From: Scopulibacillus darangshiensis
Lineage (GTDB): Bacteria; Bacillota; Bacilli; Bacillales; Sporolactobacillaceae
DNA length: 64,000 nt
Reading direction: 5' to 3'
Assembly: GCF_004341035.1 (NCBI RefSeq)
Contig: NZ_SLXK01000001.1
Span: forward strand, 186,001 to 250,000
Part shown: one piece after another, positions 1-9,652 of the stretch
Layout: the number at the start of each line of letters is the position of its first letter
Numbering within the stretch: position 1 is the stretch's first letter
Notes under the pieces: model-generated
Databases searched by the model: none
What the model saw: only the letters and a program-made list of their open reading frames with translations
What the model was told of the DNA's origin: nothing
Translations under genes and position numbers: made by a program

Positions 1-71
1 TTATTAATTTCAAGCTATTTGGTGAAGGGATATATTTTTTTATAATGGGCAATAAATAATATGAACCAATG

Positions 72-101
72 TTGACGATCTGCCATAGTTTTATATATAC
101 T
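72..101 (+). promoter_or_regulatory. Probable sigmaA promoter of valS
   Basis: A -35 box TTGACG (72-77) and a -10 box TATACT (96-101) are separated by 18 bp. They lie just upstream of the T-box leader, so transcription would start near 108. The bases before 72 show nothing I can name. Confidence 0.6.
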
Positions 102-107
102 GAAATA

Positions 108-385
108 AATTAAGTGAATAAATGCATTGATAGGGAGCAGTACATCATCTGGTGCTACCAGAGAGGGAGACCGAAAGGCTGGAAGGTCTCTTTAGCTAAT
201 ACAGAGGTGGAAGTCGCCCTTTGAGCAGCTTTTTTGAACGGACATGACCGTCTAAGTAGAAAAAGCCGGTTTAGCCGTTATCTTAGTTTGAGAGTGCATG
301 GTTTTTTATAAGCCTATGCAAATAAGGGTGGTACCGCGGAGCTTTCTTCGTCCTTCGAGACAAGAGGGCTTTTTTTACTGCCATG
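108..385 (+). promoter_or_regulatory. T-box leader of valS
   Basis: The leader of the valine tRNA synthetase gene carries the T-box core AGGGTGGTACCGCG at 325-338. A terminator hairpin follows at about 349-377 and ends in a run of seven T. Uncharged tRNA-Val is expected to pair with the leader, stabilise the antiterminator and allow read-through into valS. A GTC triplet near 213 is a possible valine specifier, but I did not fold Stem I to confirm it. Confidence 0.93.
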
Positions 386-410
386 AAATAAAGGTTTAGG
401 AGGAGATAAA

Positions 411-3050
411 ATGACAGATACGAAGGAGATGGCCACAAAGTATAACCCTGGCCAAACTGAAGAAAAGTGGTACGATATATGGAAGGAAAAGGGGTATTTT
501 AAAGCTGGCAATGCCCCAGAGAAGAAGCCTTATACCATTGTCATTCCGCCTCCAAACGTTACCGGAAAGCTTCATTTGGGGCATGCTTGGGATACAACGA
601 TGCAGGATTTGTTGACGCGCTTTAAGCGGATGCAAGGCTATGATGCTCTCTATCTCCCTGGCATGGACCATGCGGGGATTGCAACCCAAGCAAAGGTTGA
701 TGCAAAGTTGAGAGAACAAGGCACATCACGTTATGACTTAGGACGCGAGAAATTCCTTGACGTCTCATGGGAATGGAAAAAGGAATATGCGGAATTTATT
801 CGCAAACAGTGGGCAAAGCTTGGCCTCTCGCTCGATTATTCCCGCGAGCGGTTTACCCTGGATGAGGGGTTGTCAAAGGCGGTAAAGGAAGTTTTTGTTA
901 AGTTGTATAAAAAAGGCTTGATTTACCGCGGGGAATATATCATTAACTGGGACCCTGCAACAAAGACCGCCTTATCGGATATTGAGGTTATCTATAAAGA
1001 AGTTCCAGGAAAGCTTTATCATTTACGCTATCCTTTGGCTGATGGCTCAGGGAGAATTGAGATTGCCACAACGCGTCCAGAGACGATGCTTGGTGACAGC
1101 GGCATCGCGGTCCATCCAGATGATGACCGCTATAAAGAAATGGTAGGGAAAAAGGCGATTTTGCCAATAGTGGGCCGTGAGATTCCGATTGTCGCGGATG
1201 ATTATGTGGATATGTCGTTCGGGTCGGGCGCTGTTAAAATTACGCCGGCACATGATCCTAATGATTTTGATTTGGGCAATCGCCACGATTTATCCCGAAT
1301 CCTGGTTATGGACGAATCGGGAACAATGAATGACAATGCCGGCAAATATAAAGGTCTTGATCGCTTCGAGTGCCGCAAACAAATCATAAAGGATCTTGAA
1401 AAGGATGGTATTCTGAAAGAAATCGAAGAGCACACCCATTCTGTCGGCCATTCGGAGCGAAGCGGGGCTGTTGTTGAACCTTATTTATCAACACAGTGGT
1501 TTGTTAAAATGGAGCCGCTGGCGGATGCAACCGTCAAGCAACAGGCAACAGAAGAGAAAGTCAATTTTGTCCCTGAACGGTTCAACAACACCTACCTTCA
1601 TTGGATGGATAACATCCGCGACTGGTGTATTTCCAGACAGCTGTGGTGGGGACATCGCATTCCAGCTTGGTATCATAAGGAGACAGGAGAAGTCTATGTC
1701 GGTATAGAAGAACCTGAGAATCCAGAGCATTGGACACAAGATGAGGATGTCCTGGATACTTGGTTCAGTTCCGCTTTGTGGCCTTTCTCAACTTTAGGAT
1801 GGCCTGATGAAGAAAATCCTGACTTTAAGCGGTATTTCCCGACTAATGTCGTCATCACCGGCTATGACATCATTTTCTTCTGGGTGGCCAGAATGATCTT
1901 CCAATCACTCGAGTTTACTGGTGAAAAACCGTTTGCTGACGTGCTGTTCCACGGGCTGGTCCGTGATGCTGAGGGACGTAAAATGAGTAAGTCACTCGGG
2001 AACGGCATTGACCCGATGGAAGTCATTGATCAATACGGTGCCGATGCTCTCAGATATACGTTGGCAACGGGCACGACGCCTGGTCAGGACCTCAGGTTCC
2101 AATGGGAAAAGGTTGAGGCCAACTGGAACTTTGCCAATAAAATTTGGAATGCCTCACGCTTTACGATTATGAACCTTGGAGACTTCACCTTTGATGATAT
2201 CGACTTGTCAGGTGACAAGTCGGTGAGTGATAAATGGATTCTTTCCCGATTGAACGACACGATCGAAAAGGTGACGCGATTCTTCGACGCCTACGATTTC
2301 GGTGAAGCTGGAAGACACCTTTATTCCTTTATATGGGATGATTTTTGTGATTGGTATATTGAAATGGCAAAGCTGCCCCTTTATGGAGAAGATGAAGAAG
2401 CGAAGCGGACAACGAAGTCTGTTTTAGCCTATGTTTTAGACAAAATCTTAAAACTGCTCCATCCTTTAATGCCTTTTGTCACAGAGGAAATCTGGCAGCA
2501 TATTCCGCATAAAGGTGAAACGATTCTTTTAGCTGATTGGCCAGAGGTAAAAATATCGCATCAACATGACACGGCTGTTCAAGAAATGACCCTGCTGCAG
2601 AATATCATCCGTTCAATCCGTAATATAAGGGCTGAAATGAATGTTGCCCCAAGCAAACCGATTGACATCCGGATCATGGCGGCATCAGATAAAGAACAGG
2701 ACATTTTATCGAAAAATCGAGCTTATTTGGAGAAATTTTGCCATCCGGAAAGTTTAGAAATCGGCACGGCTGTCAAAGTACCGGAAAAGTCCGTTTCCTC
2801 TGTTGTTACAGGGGCGGAAATCTACTTGCCGCTTGAAGGCTTGATTAACATTGATGAAGAAATTGAACGTCTTAAGAAGGAACATGAGAAATTGACGTTT
2901 GAAGTTGAGCGGGTACAGAAAAAGCTGAATAATCCCGGTTTTGTTAATAAAGCGCCGGCACATGTAGTCGATGAGGAAAGAACGAAGGAAAAAGACTACC
3001 TTGACAAACGGCAAAAGGTCGAGGTCAGGATAAAAGAACTTAACGCATAA
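411..3050 (+). CDS. valS: Valine--tRNA ligase
   Basis: This cytoplasmic class I aminoacyl-tRNA synthetase charges tRNA-Val with valine. The 879-residue product has the usual bacterial length. The HIGH signature appears as HLGH at residues 55-58 and the KMSKS loop is intact at 524-528. The anticodon-binding domain follows, and the last 70 or so residues are a charged Lys/Glu-rich helix typical of the ValRS C-terminal coiled coil. An AGGAGGAG ribosome binding site precedes the ATG. The gene is controlled by the T-box leader upstream and followed by folC, the order known from B. subtilis. The short hairpin before folC may attenuate but probably does not block read-through. Confidence 0.98.
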   Translation: MTDTKEMATKYNPGQTEEKWYDIWKEKGYFKAGNAPEKKPYTIVIPPPNVTGKLHLGHAWDTTMQDLLTRFKRMQGYDALYLPGMDHAGIATQAKVDAKLREQGTSRYDLGREKFLDVSWEWKKEYAEFIRKQWAKLGLSLDYSRERFTLDEGLSKAVKEVFVKLYKKGLIYRGEYIINWDPATKTALSDIEVIYKEVPGKLYHLRYPLADGSGRIEIATTRPETMLGDSGIAVHPDDDRYKEMVGKKAILPIVGREIPIVADDYVDMSFGSGAVKITPAHDPNDFDLGNRHDLSRILVMDESGTMNDNAGKYKGLDRFECRKQIIKDLEKDGILKEIEEHTHSVGHSERSGAVVEPYLSTQWFVKMEPLADATVKQQATEEKVNFVPERFNNTYLHWMDNIRDWCISRQLWWGHRIPAWYHKETGEVYVGIEEPENPEHWTQDEDVLDTWFSSALWPFSTLGWPDEENPDFKRYFPTNVVITGYDIIFFWVARMIFQSLEFTGEKPFADVLFHGLVRDAEGRKMSKSLGNGIDPMEVIDQYGADALRYTLATGTTPGQDLRFQWEKVEANWNFANKIWNASRFTIMNLGDFTFDDIDLSGDKSVSDKWILSRLNDTIEKVTRFFDAYDFGEAGRHLYSFIWDDFCDWYIEMAKLPLYGEDEEAKRTTKSVLAYVLDKILKLLHPLMPFVTEEIWQHIPHKGETILLADWPEVKISHQHDTAVQEMTLLQNIIRSIRNIRAEMNVAPSKPIDIRIMAASDKEQDILSKNRAYLEKFCHPESLEIGTAVKVPEKSVSSVVTGAEIYLPLEGLINIDEEIERLKKEHEKLTFEVERVQKKLNNPGFVNKAPAHVVDEERTKEKDYLDKRQKVEVRIKELNA

Positions 3051-3060
3051 ATGGCTTAGC

Positions 3061-3093
3061 GGATGGCGGACAACCCAGTCCGCCATCCCTTTT
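3061..3093 (+). terminator. Hairpin between valS and folC
   Basis: A perfect 10-bp inverted repeat (GGATGGCGGA against TCCGCCATCC) is followed by only four T and runs into the folC ribosome binding site. It could be a weak terminator or a structure that tunes folC translation. Confidence 0.55.
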
Positions 3094-3106
3094 GGAGGAA
3101 TGCATG

Positions 3107-4420
3107 ATGTTATCAACAATCGAAGAAACACTTTCCTGGATCCATGATCTGCTTCCACATGGTATTAAGCCGGGTACAACACGGATGGAGTGGATGCTTC
3201 AACAGCTGGATCACCCGGAACGGAAATTACGGACGATCCATGTCGCCGGAACGAATGGAAAAGGGTCGACGGTCAGCTTTCTAAAGCACATCTATCAAAA
3301 AGCGGGATACACTATTGGCACATTTACATCACCCTACTTAACGCATTTTAACGAGCGGATTGCGGTAAACGGGGAGTGGATAAGTGATGAGGACCTTATT
3401 AAAGCCGCAAACATCGTCTATCCTCTTGTAAAAGAACTTGAAGACTCAGATATGGGGACACCAACAGAATTTGAAGTTGTCACCATGCTTAGCTTTGTTT
3501 ACTTTGCAAAAATCAAACGCTGTGATCTCGTCATCTATGAAGTTGGTTTGGGCGGGAGACTCGATTCCACGAATGTCATCACCCCTTTGGTTTCGATCAT
3601 AACGAGCATTGGGATGGACCATATGGCCCAGCTTGGGGATACGATTCAAAGTATTGCTTCTGAAAAAGCGGGTATTATCAAATCGGGTGTTCCCGTAATC
3701 ACCGCTGTTGAGCAAGCTCCGGCGCTTGAGGTCATTCGCCAAAAAGCAAAAGAAAAGCAGGCCAAGCTCTATGAGTTCGGCAAAGAAATTAAGATTGATA
3801 CAGGAGAATTCTCTGAGGATTTTCAAGCATTCGATTGTCATACAGTATTTCATCACCATGATAATCTGAAAATCGGGCTTATAGGTGCGCATCAATTAAG
3901 AAATGCGGCTTGCGCATTGATGGCTGTTGATGTCCTAAATATGTATTTTGCTGTCTGGGTTGACGAGGCTGATATTCTTGCAGGTCTCGAGGACACCGTT
4001 TGGCCAGGGCGGTTTGAAGCGGTGTCACAAACACCCAAAATTGTGCTTGATGGGGCCCATAATCCTGAAGGGTCCGAAGCTCTTGCCAGTGCGATGAATA
4101 GGTATTATAAAGGCAAGGATGTCACGACAATTTTTGCTTCTCTTGCAGATAAAAATAATGATGCCATGACCAGGAACATTGCCGGGATTTCAAGTAAAAT
4201 GGTGTTTACCACTTTTGATTTCCCTAGGGCAGCTTTACCTGATGATTTGTATAGCCTATGTGATCATACAAACAAGGAGTCCAATGAAAATTGGAAGGAA
4301 GCGATTGATCAGGCGAGGGCTCAAACATCAAAGGATGGCGTGATTCTTATTACGGGTTCACTGTATTTTATATCAGAAGCCCGGCAATATCTTCTAAAAA
4401 GCGAAAAGCCGTTATCATAA
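3107..4420 (+). CDS. folC: Folylpolyglutamate synthase / dihydrofolate synthase
   Basis: This cytoplasmic Mur-ligase family enzyme adds glutamate to folates and, in many bacteria, to dihydropteroate. The ATP-binding loop GTNGKGST lies near residue 50, followed by the family motif with FTSPYL and NERI. Later motifs include GLGGRLDSTN, SIGMDH and the LDGAHNPE segment near residue 310. Start choice: GGAGGA at 3094-3099 fits the ATG at 3107, or the adjacent ATG at 3104; a TTG at 3092 would lie on the ribosome binding site and is unlikely. The product is about 437 residues. The stop codon sits inside the terminator hairpin shared with the convergent ohr gene. In B. subtilis folC also follows valS and precedes comC. 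Confidence 0.95.
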   Translation: MLSTIEETLSWIHDLLPHGIKPGTTRMEWMLQQLDHPERKLRTIHVAGTNGKGSTVSFLKHIYQKAGYTIGTFTSPYLTHFNERIAVNGEWISDEDLIKAANIVYPLVKELEDSDMGTPTEFEVVTMLSFVYFAKIKRCDLVIYEVGLGGRLDSTNVITPLVSIITSIGMDHMAQLGDTIQSIASEKAGIIKSGVPVITAVEQAPALEVIRQKAKEKQAKLYEFGKEIKIDTGEFSEDFQAFDCHTVFHHHDNLKIGLIGAHQLRNAACALMAVDVLNMYFAVWVDEADILAGLEDTVWPGRFEAVSQTPKIVLDGAHNPEGSEALASAMNRYYKGKDVTTIFASLADKNNDAMTRNIAGISSKMVFTTFDFPRAALPDDLYSLCDHTNKESNENWKEAIDQARAQTSKDGVILITGSLYFISEARQYLLKSEKPLS

Positions 4421-4435
4421 AAGATAACGGCTTTT
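4404..4435. terminator. Bidirectional terminator between folC and ohr
   Basis: A perfect 13-bp inverted repeat (4404-4416 and 4423-4435) has a 6-base loop, with four A on one side and four T on the other. It can end transcription of folC (plus) and ohr (minus). Confidence 0.85.
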
Positions 4436-4442
4436 GCCATTG

Positions 4443-4862
4443 CTATTTTGTCCTCGTGTTTAAAGTCACATCAATGTTCCCTCTTGTCGCTTTTGAATAG
4501 GGGCAAAATTGGTGTGCTGCTTCGACTAAACCTTCTGCTGTCTCCTGATCGACACCGGGCACGAGCACATCAAGCTGTACGGCAAGTCCGAGCCCATCTG
4601 ATTGCTTTCCAATTGACACATTGGCTGTCACTTCTGTTTGGCCGGCATCAATTTTCTTTTGGGTTGCCATGAGGTTTAATGCGCCGTCAAAACAAGCGGC
4701 ATAGCCTGCGGAAAACAATTGTTCCGGGTTTGTCCCGCTTCCACCCTTACCCCCGAGACCTTCAGGAGTATCAAGTGACATATTAATAACCCTATCATCG
4801 GATGCGACGTGGCCATCTCGGCCCCCTTGCGCAGTGGAAACTGCTGTATACAATGTTTTCAC
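4443..4862 (-). CDS. ohr: Organic hydroperoxide resistance protein (Ohr/OsmC family)
   Basis: Ohr is a cytoplasmic thiol peroxidase that reduces organic hydroperoxides through two cysteines. Both are present: C57 in the GYAACF motif and C120 in the FCPYS motif, with the conserved NPEQLF segment just before the first. The product is 139 residues, the usual size. I prefer the GTG start at 4862, because AGGAGTG lies 7 bases upstream; the TTG two codons earlier is too close to it. No OhrR-type regulator gene is adjacent, so control must be elsewhere. The gene is convergent with folC, divergent from comC, and not part of the B. subtilis order at this spot. Confidence 0.93.
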   Translation of the reverse strand: MKTLYTAVSTAQGGRDGHVASDDRVINMSLDTPEGLGGKGGSGTNPEQLFSAGYAACFDGALNLMATQKKIDAGQTEVTANVSIGKQSDGLGLAVQLDVLVPGVDQETAEGLVEAAHQFCPYSKATRGNIDVTLNTRTK

Positions 4863-5051
4863 AAACAATCACTCCTAGTCTAAATTTTGCTAATGCGTTA
4901 TATATGAATCATTCCTCGAGCTGTAAATTGTTAAACCTAAAAAAACTTCCCTAAAGGTATTTAAATTTTCTAGATTAATTTGTATGATAGATCTAATAGT
5001 TAATTAGTCGGACTTTTTGAAAAATGGGAATAGGAAAAAAGGAGGGTATAT

Positions 5052-5819
5052 ATGCCGGCTAGTTTGATGATTATTAACTATATGTCGATTTTCCTCGTGG
5101 GATTGGTCTTAGGCTCATTTTATAATGTTGTCGGTCTGCGGTCTGTGAAGGGCGAATCCGTTATCTTCCCTGGCTCCTATTGTTATTCCTGCGGCCGCAA
5201 GTTGACTTATTTGGAAATGGTCCCGGTTTTTTCTTATTTTCTTTTAAAAGGTCAGTGTAAAAGCTGCAACGTTAAGATTTCCCCGCTTTATCCCATACTA
5301 GAGTTTTTAACAGGGCTCCTATTTGCGGTTGTTTTTGTAGCCGCTGACTCCTTATCCTATATGTACTTAGGCTGGCTGCTTTTTTCATTGCTGCTCATCA
5401 TTACAGTATCGGATCTTAAAGCCATGATGATTCCAGATAAGGTCCTATTCGTCTTTCTCTTGATTTTTATCTTTTACCGCATCATCATACCCATGACGCC
5501 ATGGTGGGGGCCGATTTTGGGATTTTGTGCAGGTTTTTTGCTGTTGAACTTTATTTACATTATTAGCAGGGGGAATATTGGCGGTGGGGATATTAAGCTC
5601 TTTGCTGTCATTGGTATTTTAACAGGCTGGCAGCAGGTTTTACTCATTTTCTTCTTCGCGGTTATTTGCGGGACAATGTTCAGCCTGGTTGGGCTCGCCT
5701 CTGGACGCTTTAGAAGCAAGCAGGCCATCCCCTTTGGCCCCTTCATTTTCGCAGGAAGTGTCATTTGTTATTTCTTTGGTGAGCATTTTCTTGAATGGTA
5801 TATTTCCTTTCTTGGTTAA
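5052..5819 (+). CDS. comC: Prepilin peptidase (type 4 leader peptidase), ComC-like
   Basis: This membrane aspartyl protease cleaves and N-methylates type IV prepilin-like proteins. In Bacillus it processes the ComG pseudopilins needed for DNA uptake. The 255-residue product has about seven hydrophobic segments. Two CxxC pairs in the N-terminal cytoplasmic loop (CYSC near residue 39, CKSC near 73) are typical of the methylating form. The two catalytic aspartates are in the SDLKAMMIPD segment and in GGGDIKLF. GGAGGG precedes the ATG. Its position after folC matches B. subtilis comC. No clear ComK box was found in the 180 bases upstream. Confidence 0.94.
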   Translation: MPASLMIINYMSIFLVGLVLGSFYNVVGLRSVKGESVIFPGSYCYSCGRKLTYLEMVPVFSYFLLKGQCKSCNVKISPLYPILEFLTGLLFAVVFVAADSLSYMYLGWLLFSLLLIITVSDLKAMMIPDKVLFVFLLIFIFYRIIIPMTPWWGPILGFCAGFLLLNFIYIISRGNIGGGDIKLFAVIGILTGWQQVLLIFFFAVICGTMFSLVGLASGRFRSKQAIPFGPFIFAGSVICYFFGEHFLEWYISFLG

Positions 5820-5878
5820 GGACGTGAGAGGGATCCTGTTATAGACCTCGGACCCCAGCGAAATATCAATTTTATCTC

Positions 5879-6214
5879 TTAATATAATGTAGAAAGACCC
5901 GCAAGTGATGCAAGCGGCAGCGTTAAATTTCCATAATAATAACCGGTACTGTTGCCCCTGGCACTATACCCTCCTGCATATGGGGTTCCGTAAGGCCTAG
6001 TTTCATAAATATCACCAACATGATCAGTCCCTATGTTACCGACATGATTGCTGCCAATATTTATTGGAACAACGATATGAATGTTTTGCCCGTCAACATG
6101 GCCAAGAATGCCATCAAAAAGTTTCCCGTCAACCGTACTCAATTTTATAGGTTTATTAAGATGTTTTTTTAATTCATTCATATCGTGGAGCGGGATATAT
6201 TTAACATTTGCCAT
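5879..6214 (-). CDS. Small protein of unknown function, possible LSm-like fold
   Basis: I do not recognise this 111-residue protein with certainty. Residues 10-50 (for example KPIKLSTVDGKLFDGIL, then QNIHIVVPI) look like a small beta-barrel of the kind seen in LSm-like proteins. The C-terminal half is rich in Gly, Tyr, Asn and Thr and would be flexible, a composition common in spore coat proteins. I prefer the ATG at 6214, which has GGGGGAA 7 bases upstream; the longer frame has no such site. It sits on the minus strand between comC and spoIIB, where B. subtilis has no such gene. A spore surface role is only a guess. Confidence 0.7.
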   Translation of the reverse strand: MANVKYIPLHDMNELKKHLNKPIKLSTVDGKLFDGILGHVDGQNIHIVVPINIGSNHVGNIGTDHVGDIYETRPYGTPYAGGYSARGNSTGYYYGNLTLPLASLAGLSTLY

Positions 6215-6470
6215 GAACATTCCCCCTATATTTATTGTCCTTATTAAAATATTCATTTAAATTATTTATGTTCCCTGCCTAGTTAATGTGCATGGTATCT
6301 TGGGCATATGATAGTGTTGTATCTAAAAACTTTTGCGTTATGTTCAGAGATGAATTTAAAAAAATTGACGAAAAGAATTGGGGGCGAGACGACAAAAGTC
6401 TTGTCCTTTTTCTGTGTTCTTATGATATTCTTCGGATTAATAGACACCATTAGAAAGGGGGACCCGAACG

Positions 6471-7556
6471 GTGACTGAGAAACATCATAGTAACAATCAT
6501 ATGAAAGTCAGCTTCAATGGGGAAGAACGGAAGCTTGAAGAAAAGAAAGATCAATCGAAGGTAGCAGCTGTTGATAAAGATAAGATGCTGAATTGGCGTG
6601 ACACTTTTCCAAAAACGGCCGATAAGCAGTCGATTCATGACGTTGAAGAAGATGACATGCAGCATGCCGCCGGGCACGATCCCATATACTTTCCCAAAGG
6701 AAAAAAGAAAAAGAAAAAGAAGAAAAAACGGACGGTTGCAAGTAAAAACAACAGGGAGTCAAGCCCCCAGCTCATTATTATCTTAAAAAATATTTGGATT
6801 CCACTCCTTTCCGCTGTCATTGTCGGGCTTGGACTCGGCTTTACGATCCTCCTGTTATTTTCAGGGGATGACAAAGCACAAACAACATCTAAAATCCAGG
6901 CAAACAGTGCGGTGAAATCGGAAAACACAACATCAAAGCCATCCGAAGAGGCGGCAAAAAATCTCGAGCTTGACCTCAATGTGATCCAGGCTGGGGCGTT
7001 TTCAAAGCAAGATCAAGCTAAGGAACTGGCCAACAAACTAGAAGATAAAGGGCTAGCGTCATTAACAACAAAGAATGATAACTTCTATGTTTTTGCCGGT
7101 TTGGCAAGTGATGCGGATCAAGTCGACGGATTGAAAGAATACTTCAAAAATCAGGGTATCGATGTCTATGCAAAGACATGGGATATACAGTCAACAAAGT
7201 CTTGGGCAAAAGAAGCGCCCTTAAATCAATTTTTCTATCAGGGCAAAGAATTGCTCGGGAAACTTTTAACCTTAAATAATAAAGTGATGGTTTCAGGTGA
7301 TCATCCAAAAAACAGCCGGTTGAAGGACATCAATAAAATAAAAGTCGGCTGGGACATGATCGATGACAACAAAATGAGCGGGTTATCCAAAAAGGAAAGA
7401 GCCAAGGTACGGGATTTCCACAGCACATTGTCAGACGCGACCATGGCAGCAAACAAACTGGAAAACAAGGCGACAAAGGAGAAAGTCTCGGCATTGGAGC
7501 AAAACCTGATGGATGCTGTTAAACTATATAAAGACTTGGTGGGAGGAAAAGAGTGA
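6471..7556 (+). CDS. spoIIB: Stage II sporulation protein B (SPOR-domain protein)
   Basis: SpoIIB helps septal peptidoglycan thinning and engulfment at the start of sporulation by binding denuded glycan at the septum. The 361-residue product has a charged cytoplasmic N-terminus and a nearly pure lysine run at residues 78-87. One membrane segment follows at about 108-131, then a low-complexity linker, then a SPOR domain from about 168 to 240 starting with the VIQAGAFSKQDQA motif. The GTG start is supported by AAAGGGGG upstream. Its place after comC matches B. subtilis. The C-terminal 120 residues are helical and less conserved. Confidence 0.88.
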   Translation: MTEKHHSNNHMKVSFNGEERKLEEKKDQSKVAAVDKDKMLNWRDTFPKTADKQSIHDVEEDDMQHAAGHDPIYFPKGKKKKKKKKKRTVASKNNRESSPQLIIILKNIWIPLLSAVIVGLGLGFTILLLFSGDDKAQTTSKIQANSAVKSENTTSKPSEEAAKNLELDLNVIQAGAFSKQDQAKELANKLEDKGLASLTTKNDNFYVFAGLASDADQVDGLKEYFKNQGIDVYAKTWDIQSTKSWAKEAPLNQFFYQGKELLGKLLTLNNKVMVSGDHPKNSRLKDINKIKVGWDMIDDNKMSGLSKKERAKVRDFHSTLSDATMAANKLENKATKEKVSALEQNLMDAVKLYKDLVGGKE

Positions 7557-7578
7557 TCGATGGATTGCTCTTTTTTTT
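7548..7578 (+). terminator. Terminator of spoIIB
   Basis: An 11-bp stem (7548-7558 with 7563-7573, one G-U pair) is followed by a run of T. The spoIIB stop codon lies in the 5' arm. Confidence 0.85.
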
Positions 7579-7730
7579 GATTGGGAAAATAAAACCAATA
7601 AATTTACAACATTAAAGGTCATTTCTAGTTAAAGATGAAGTGGCTATTTTTTATATTCTATTTAAAATTATCTAAAAATTGGTTATGCTTAAATATATAG
7701 ATAGAGCAGACATAAAAAGGGGGAGTTTGT

Positions 7731-8594
7731 TTGGTTCAAAGTGTGACTCGGTTATCACTGAAGTTTGTGTTAATATGTATTGGCCTCTTGCTGATCGGCT
7801 CGGTTCCTTCATTGTTCGATGGCATGACACCGGATTTTCCTGTTTATTTTCAGTCGATTGTTCAGGTTTTAAAAGACTTGTTCCATCCTTTTTCACTCAC
7901 TTACAATTTAGTCGGAACGGAACGGCCGCTTTTGCCCGCTTTATATGAAGGCTGGAAGACGAGCATGCTGCTTCTGTTGCCATCTTTCATTATTGCCTTG
8001 GCAATAAGTCTTATATTGACGTATTTGACTATGTTGCTTCCCAATAAAATAAGGAGGAGCATAAAGTTTGTCCTCTTTGTTTTGGAGTCAATGCCGGATG
8101 TTCTGGTCATTGGCATTTTCCAGTTGACTGTTATTTGGATTTATCAAAAAACAGGGGTCCTATTCTTCAATATTGCCAGCTTCGGTGAGGAAAACGCGAT
8201 CGGGCTTCCAATCATCGCTTTAACGCTGCTGCCCATCGTACTCTTTTACCGGATGATGGTTCTCGATGCTGAAAATGAAGCGACGAAGCCTTATGTTGAG
8301 TTGGCGCAAAGTAAAGGGCTTCAAAGGCACAAAATTCTTATCGTACATATTTCCCGAAACGCACTAATCAGCATTTTTTCTCATTCCAAACTTAGTTTGT
8401 GGTTCATGCTGTCTAACTTATTGGTTGTTGAATTCCTATTTAACATCGAGGGCATACTTAACTTTCTGATGGATAACACAGAAGCGCTGTTTTTTACAAT
8501 GGGTTTGTTCATGCTTTTTCTGCCTATCTTCCTTATCTTCTCAATCGGGGAGCTGCTCATTGAATGGTTCACGAGACAGAAGGTGGACTTCTAA
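7731..8594 (+). CDS. ABC transporter permease, peptide/nickel (OppB/DppB) type
   Basis: This integral membrane protein of 287 residues has about six hydrophobic segments. Residues around 190-212 match the EAA loop that docks the ATPase (YVELAQSKGLQRHKILI, then HISRNAL), typical of OppB/DppB-type permeases. The TTG start is supported by AAGGGGGAG just upstream. It overlaps the next permease by one base, so the two are translationally coupled. No ATPase or substrate-binding protein gene is adjacent, so the substrate cannot be told. Several acidic residues line one predicted helix (VEFLFNIEGILNF). B. subtilis has no such pair between spoIIB and maf/radC. Confidence 0.85.
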   Translation: MVQSVTRLSLKFVLICIGLLLIGSVPSLFDGMTPDFPVYFQSIVQVLKDLFHPFSLTYNLVGTERPLLPALYEGWKTSMLLLLPSFIIALAISLILTYLTMLLPNKIRRSIKFVLFVLESMPDVLVIGIFQLTVIWIYQKTGVLFFNIASFGEENAIGLPIIALTLLPIVLFYRMMVLDAENEATKPYVELAQSKGLQRHKILIVHISRNALISIFSHSKLSLWFMLSNLLVVEFLFNIEGILNFLMDNTEALFFTMGLFMLFLPIFLIFSIGELLIEWFTRQKVDF

Positions 8595-9619
8595 TGATAA
8601 AAAAGTTATTCAAGCACCCATTGTTTTTAATCGGTTTTACTTTCATCACCATTTTACTGATTGCAAGCATCTGTCATGCTGTCTTTTTTGATGGCTATGT
8701 TCCAAAAAAGACGATGCTATATGATCACAATGGTGAGTTCGTCGGCATGCCGGCCTTTCCTCCATCTGTCATTCCCCCTCTTGGAACGGACAGCTCTGGA
8801 AATAATCTTTTTGTGGAGTTGATCCAAGGCGCAAAGTATACAATCACCATTGCCTTTGTTGTTGCGGGACTAAGAGTTTTCTTGTCATTAATTATAGGTT
8901 TGTTTTACAGCAATTTTCTGATGCGACTTAATAAATATGTTTCAGGAATAATCGATGCCTTTCATTATGTTCCCATATCGCTTGCAGCATATCTGCTATT
9001 GATCAATGTCCTGTTCAGCCATGGCTTAGAGATGAATTTCACATACAGCTTCACTGCGCGGATCATATTTGAATTTATTATCTTGGCGGTGATCGCGATG
9101 CCAACACTTTCTGTGTACTTTGCCGCTGAAACTAATCAAATTAATAAAAATGAGTTTATTACCTCAGCGAAGCTATTAGGGGGAAATCGGCTTTATATTA
9201 CGAAAAAACATATTTTACCTTTACTTTGGCCCAAACTAATTATCAGTTTTTTTGAGCAAATGATTCAAACCTTAATATTATTGGTCCATTTGGGCCTGTT
9301 CCATTTATTGTTTGGCGGAACACAAGTCATACGAAGTGCGATAGGTGATTCACCACCTAAGTTTATTTCGATAAGCGGCGAATGGTCGGGATTAATCGGC
9401 AATAGCTTCAAATATATCTTTATCTCACCGTGGATCGTTCTCGTGCCATTGTTTGCCTTTGCTTTCCTCATTCTCGCATTAAACTTTATGCTTGAAGGGA
9501 TCAGAGCCTCACTGCCAAACGGGATACAAATCAAGAAGGAACGAAGAAAGAAGACGGCTAAAATCCCTCAAAAGGTTGTGTCAAAAGAAGGTTTTACTTT
9601 TATTAATAAGGGAGCTTAA
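8594..9619 (+). CDS. ABC transporter permease, peptide/nickel (OppC/DppC) type
   Basis: This second permease of the pair has about 341 residues. The N-terminus has one membrane helix followed by an extracytoplasmic stretch ending in PPLGTDSSGNNLF, the short OppC-type motif before the permease core. The EAA loop is visible (FITSAKLLGGNRLYITKKH, then ILPLLWPKL). I prefer the ATG at 8594, which shares its A with the preceding stop codon and has AGGTGG 7 bases upstream. The tail is very basic (KKERRKKTAK). With the preceding gene it would form a heterodimeric membrane channel that borrows an ATPase encoded elsewhere. The gene ends in a terminator. Confidence 0.85.
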   Translation: MIKKLFKHPLFLIGFTFITILLIASICHAVFFDGYVPKKTMLYDHNGEFVGMPAFPPSVIPPLGTDSSGNNLFVELIQGAKYTITIAFVVAGLRVFLSLIIGLFYSNFLMRLNKYVSGIIDAFHYVPISLAAYLLLINVLFSHGLEMNFTYSFTARIIFEFIILAVIAMPTLSVYFAAETNQINKNEFITSAKLLGGNRLYITKKHILPLLWPKLIISFFEQMIQTLILLVHLGLFHLLFGGTQVIRSAIGDSPPKFISISGEWSGLIGNSFKYIFISPWIVLVPLFAFAFLILALNFMLEGIRASLPNGIQIKKERRKKTAKIPQKVVSKEGFTFINKGA

Positions 9620-9652
9620 ACTGCAGCGGGGAGCAAAGTTTAAGCTCCTTGT
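9609..9652 (+). terminator. Terminator of the permease operon
   Basis: The inverted repeat GGAGCTTAAACT against AGTTTAAGCTCC surrounds a short loop and is followed by a T-rich stretch. It ends the two-gene permease operon. Confidence 0.8.

Noticed and set aside
4870-5051. ComK box upstream of comC
   Set aside because: AT-rich runs are present but no AAAA-N5-TTTT pair with proper spacing could be found by eye.
7679-7948. Alternative frame overlapping the start of the first permease gene
   Set aside because: It has no ribosome binding site and overlaps a better-supported membrane protein frame.
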